The notes under the pieces: model-generated
Seen by the model: only the letters and a program-made list of their open reading frames with translations
Database searches by the model: none
Told to the model about the DNA's origin: nothing
Position numbers and translations under genes: made by a program
From: an uncultured Collinsella sp.
Lineage (GTDB): Bacteria > Actinomycetota > Coriobacteriia > Coriobacteriales > Coriobacteriaceae
DNA: 6,244 bases
NCBI GenBank assembly: GCA_900545075.1
Contig: UQXT01000108.1
Coordinates: 1 to 6,244 of the forward strand
Direction: 5' to 3'
Shown: positions 6,016-6,244 of the stretch, piece after piece
How the letters are laid out: every line of letters starts with the position of its first letter
How positions within the stretch are numbered: the stretch's first letter is position 1

Positions 6016-6070
6016 TCTTGATCTGTAACAGGTAGAGACCAAAAACCCGTCTCCCTGTTACAGATTGAGA
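6016..6070. repeat. Array palindrome unit 4
   Basis: The right arm is consensus; the left arm TCTTGATCTGTAACA has two transitions (6019, 6020), both giving G-U pairs in plus-strand RNA. The centre adds GG/CC and then GAGAC (6035-6039) with GTCTC (6049-6053) around a nine-base A-rich loop. Confidence 0.85.
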
Positions 6071-6077
6071 CAATCTG
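6061..6077. repeat. Small overlapping hairpin at the right edge of the array
   Basis: CAGATTG (6061-6067) and CAATCTG (6071-6077) form seven perfect pairs around a three-base loop. The left half is also part of the right arm of unit 4, so this hairpin and the unit 4 stem cannot form together. Confidence 0.5.
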
Positions 6078-6162
6078 CCGCAGAACACCGTAAACAGTCA
6101 TTCGTCCAGGCCCCAACTGATGAATTTGTCCTGATAGGTGCCCTAGAGCGAGATTTCGCGGC

Positions 6163-6168
6163 TACAAT
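6163..6168 (+). promoter_or_regulatory. Candidate -10 box for the gene at the right edge
   Basis: TACAAT, the same hexamer as in the candidate promoter before the ClC gene. No recognisable -35 lies 15-18 bp upstream, so this is tentative. Transcription would begin near 6175. Confidence 0.35.
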
Positions 6169-6195
6169 AGTGCGGTTACAACGACGTAATGCACT
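6169..6195. promoter_or_regulatory. Imperfect palindrome over the likely transcription start of the right-edge gene
   Basis: AGTGCG (6169-6174) pairs with TGCACT (6190-6195, one G-U), then after a one-base bulge TTAC (6176-6179) pairs with GTAA (6186-6189) around a six-base loop. It sits just after the candidate -10 and ends 20 bases before the ATG at 6216. It could be an operator or a leader hairpin. Confidence 0.4.
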
Positions 6196-6215
6196 CAATG
6201 CAAGAAAGGATCCGC

Positions 6216-6244
6216 ATGGCAAGCCTGTCGGATGAAATCTCGTC
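6216..6244 (+). CDS. Start of an unidentified protein, cut by the window end
   Basis: An ATG at 6216 opens a frame reading MASLSDEIS before the window stops. AAAGGA at 6205-6210 lies five bases upstream, a convincing ribosome site. Nine codons are too few to identify the product. The gene is divergent from the GntR operon and lies 145 bp beyond the end of the repeat array, so any array effect on transcription would bear on this gene or on the regulator. Confidence 0.65.

Larger units (their letters stand above)
5776..6070. repeat. Array of eight alternating 15-bp repeats forming four palindromes at exact 80-bp pitch
   Basis: The motif TCTCAATCTGTAACA and its reverse complement TGTTACAGATTGAGA alternate eight times, starting at 5776, 5816, 5856, 5896, 5936, 5976, 6016 and 6056. 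The step is exactly 40 bp each time and all seven spacers are exactly 25 bp. The result is four 55-bp inverted repeats every 80 bp. Spacers inside the palindromes are related (second and third share 20 of 25 bases; first and third 16 of 25), and so are those between them (first and third 16 of 25), so the array probably arose by tandem duplication of an 80-bp unit that then diverged without insertions or deletions. It fills the middle of a 565-bp gap between divergent genes. No open reading frame of note lies in it. REP-like or structural repeat is the closest known category; the function is unknown. Confidence 0.9.

Noticed and set aside
5776..6070. CRISPR array
   Set aside because: The repeats are only 15 bp, alternate in orientation, and the spacers are partly related to one another; no cas gene is in view.
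5831..6215. Small open reading frame in the divergent gap
   Set aside because: The ATG at 6119 reaches a stop after four codons, and no other start with a ribosome site was seen before 6216.

Overview
The window looks like chromosomal DNA from a gut actinobacterium of the class Coriobacteriia, most likely Collinsella or a close relative. This rests on the moderately high G+C coding style, strong GGAGG-type ribosome sites, and gene types I associate with that group (flavodoxin/ferredoxin fusion, short ClC protein without CBS domains, YtrA-type GntR regulator with a small ABC-2 exporter). It is a judgement from the sequence alone, without a database search.

Left part (about 1-3382), all on the plus strand: a minimal two-helix potassium-channel-like protein, a LOG/TIGR00730 family nucleotide phosphoribohydrolase, a ClC-type anion channel or exchanger, and an EFR1-type flavodoxin plus 2[4Fe-4S] ferredoxin protein. 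The first two are 36 bp apart and the last two 37 bp apart, so they look like two short transcription units. A candidate promoter lies in the 125 bp between the pairs. A long GC-rich hairpin at 3424-3457 closes this block and also ends the converging minus-strand genes.

Middle part (3465-5650), all on the minus strand: a GntR regulator of the YtrA subfamily, an ABC ATPase and an ABC-2 permease form a tight operon (23-bp gap, then a 4-bp ATGA overlap). Behind the permease lies a short, start-less remnant of a SAM-dependent methyltransferase that appears to have lost its middle. The regulator gene has a near-perfect 20-bp palindrome over its promoter, consistent with autoregulation of an envelope-stress or drug-export module.

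Right part (5651-6215) is a 565-bp divergent intergenic region whose main content is an unusually regular repeat array. A 15-bp motif occurs eight times at an exact 40-bp pitch in strictly alternating orientation, giving four 55-bp palindromes at an exact 80-bp pitch, with every spacer 25 bp long. A different hairpin followed by seven A residues abuts the left edge. To its right are a candidate -10 box, another palindrome, and the first nine codons of a plus-strand gene that runs off the window. The array is the most interesting and least explained item here.
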